5,831 bases of DNA from Endomicrobium sp. (GTDB taxonomy: Bacteria; Elusimicrobiota; Endomicrobiia; Endomicrobiales; Endomicrobiaceae): assembly GCA_031283985.1 (NCBI GenBank), contig JAITAQ010000013.1, forward strand, positions 1 to 5,831, read 5' to 3'. The notes below the pieces were generated by a model. It saw nothing but the letters and a program-made list of their open reading frames with translations. It was not told where the DNA came from and searched no databases. Position 1 is the first letter of the stretch. Every line of letters begins with the position of its first letter. Position numbers and translations under genes: made by a program. Of this stretch, positions 5,613 to 5,831 are shown piece by piece.

Positions 5613-5831
5613 CTACTCCCCCGTATCTTTAATTAAATAATCTGAGATTGCAACCATAGACAAAAGATGTTTCTCAAGCCTTTCATGGTTATCTGTTTTT
5701 GGGGAAGCTCTGAGAATATAATCCTTGTCCCATATATAATATGATGCTTTATTATCTAAAAACTTCCATTCTACAGCATAAGATTTGTCCATAATAAACT
5801 CTTGATAAACTATTGAATTATCTTTAGCCTT
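5613..5831 (-). CDS. Unrecognised protein, C-terminal 72 residues (cut by window edge)
   Basis: An open minus-strand frame enters from the right edge and ends at TAG (5615-5613). The visible part includes QEFIMDKSYAVEWKFLDNKA, SYYIWDKDYILRASPKTDN, and HERLEKHLLSMVAISDYLIK. It is rich in Tyr, Asp, Lys and Trp, with no transmembrane segment, Cys cluster or motif I can assign. The last 30 residues look like an amphipathic helix. It lies 11 bp before the hydF GTG, and the hydF SD follows its stop, so the two are probably translationally coupled and share an operon. It does not look like the C terminus of HydE or HydG as I know them. The function is unknown. Coding status rests on the unbroken frame and the tight junction with hydF. 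Confidence 0.65.
   Translation of the reverse strand, partial: KAKDNSIVYQEFIMDKSYAVEWKFLDNKASYYIWDKDYILRASPKTDNHERLEKHLLSMVAISDYLIKDTGE

Noticed and set aside
1..5831. Search for a defence system, mobile element, CRISPR array, tRNA or other undescribed multi-gene system.
   Set aside because: The genes are housekeeping or metabolic apart from one exported protein, one unknown fragment and one pseudogene. I saw no array of repeats, transposase remnants, terminal repeats or toxin-antitoxin pair.

Overview
The window comes from an AT-rich bacterium with SD-led, tightly packed genes. Every gene I can support reads on the minus strand, right to left. The mix is hydF (anaerobic [FeFe]-hydrogenase maturation), two sugar-phosphate isomerases, a heavily decayed RND efflux gene and an exported GH57-like protein. 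It would fit an anaerobic, fermentative lineage undergoing genome reduction, for example an Elusimicrobiota/Endomicrobium-type gut symbiont. That placement is a guess from gene content and composition; no marker here proves it.

Right part (5831 to 3084): the 3' end of an unrecognised gene runs within 11 bp of hydF, which uses a GTG start with an SD. tpiA (triose-phosphate isomerase) follows after 57 bp, then rpiB (ribose-5-phosphate isomerase B) 18 bp further on. Spacing and shared orientation suggest one transcription unit. Functionally it joins hydrogenase maturation, the disposal of fermentation electrons as H2, with lower glycolysis and the non-oxidative pentose phosphate pathway.

Middle (3083 to 2340): about 740 bp with no intact gene. 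Translated piecewise on the minus strand it is the wreck of an AcrB-type RND efflux permease. It shows at least three frameshifts, a tandem in-frame stop and a large internal deletion.

Left-middle (2297 to 693): an intact secreted 534-residue protein. I read it as a divergent glycoside hydrolase family 57 relative whose catalytic motifs have been replaced, followed by a C-terminal domain resembling the glucodextranase-type binding module. Its only visible promoter is an extended -10 box so close to the ATG that the mRNA may be leaderless.

Left (643 to 1): a clear sigma70-type promoter, a structured leader, then rpsF (ribosomal protein S6) overlapping the start of ssb (single-strand DNA-binding protein). 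This is the start of the widespread rpsF-ssb-rpsR-rplI operon, cut by the window edge.

I found no mobile element, CRISPR array, tRNA or rRNA, and no convincing new multi-gene system. The most interesting items are the apparent GH57 pseudoenzyme, its possibly leaderless expression, the rpsF leader and the decaying efflux gene.
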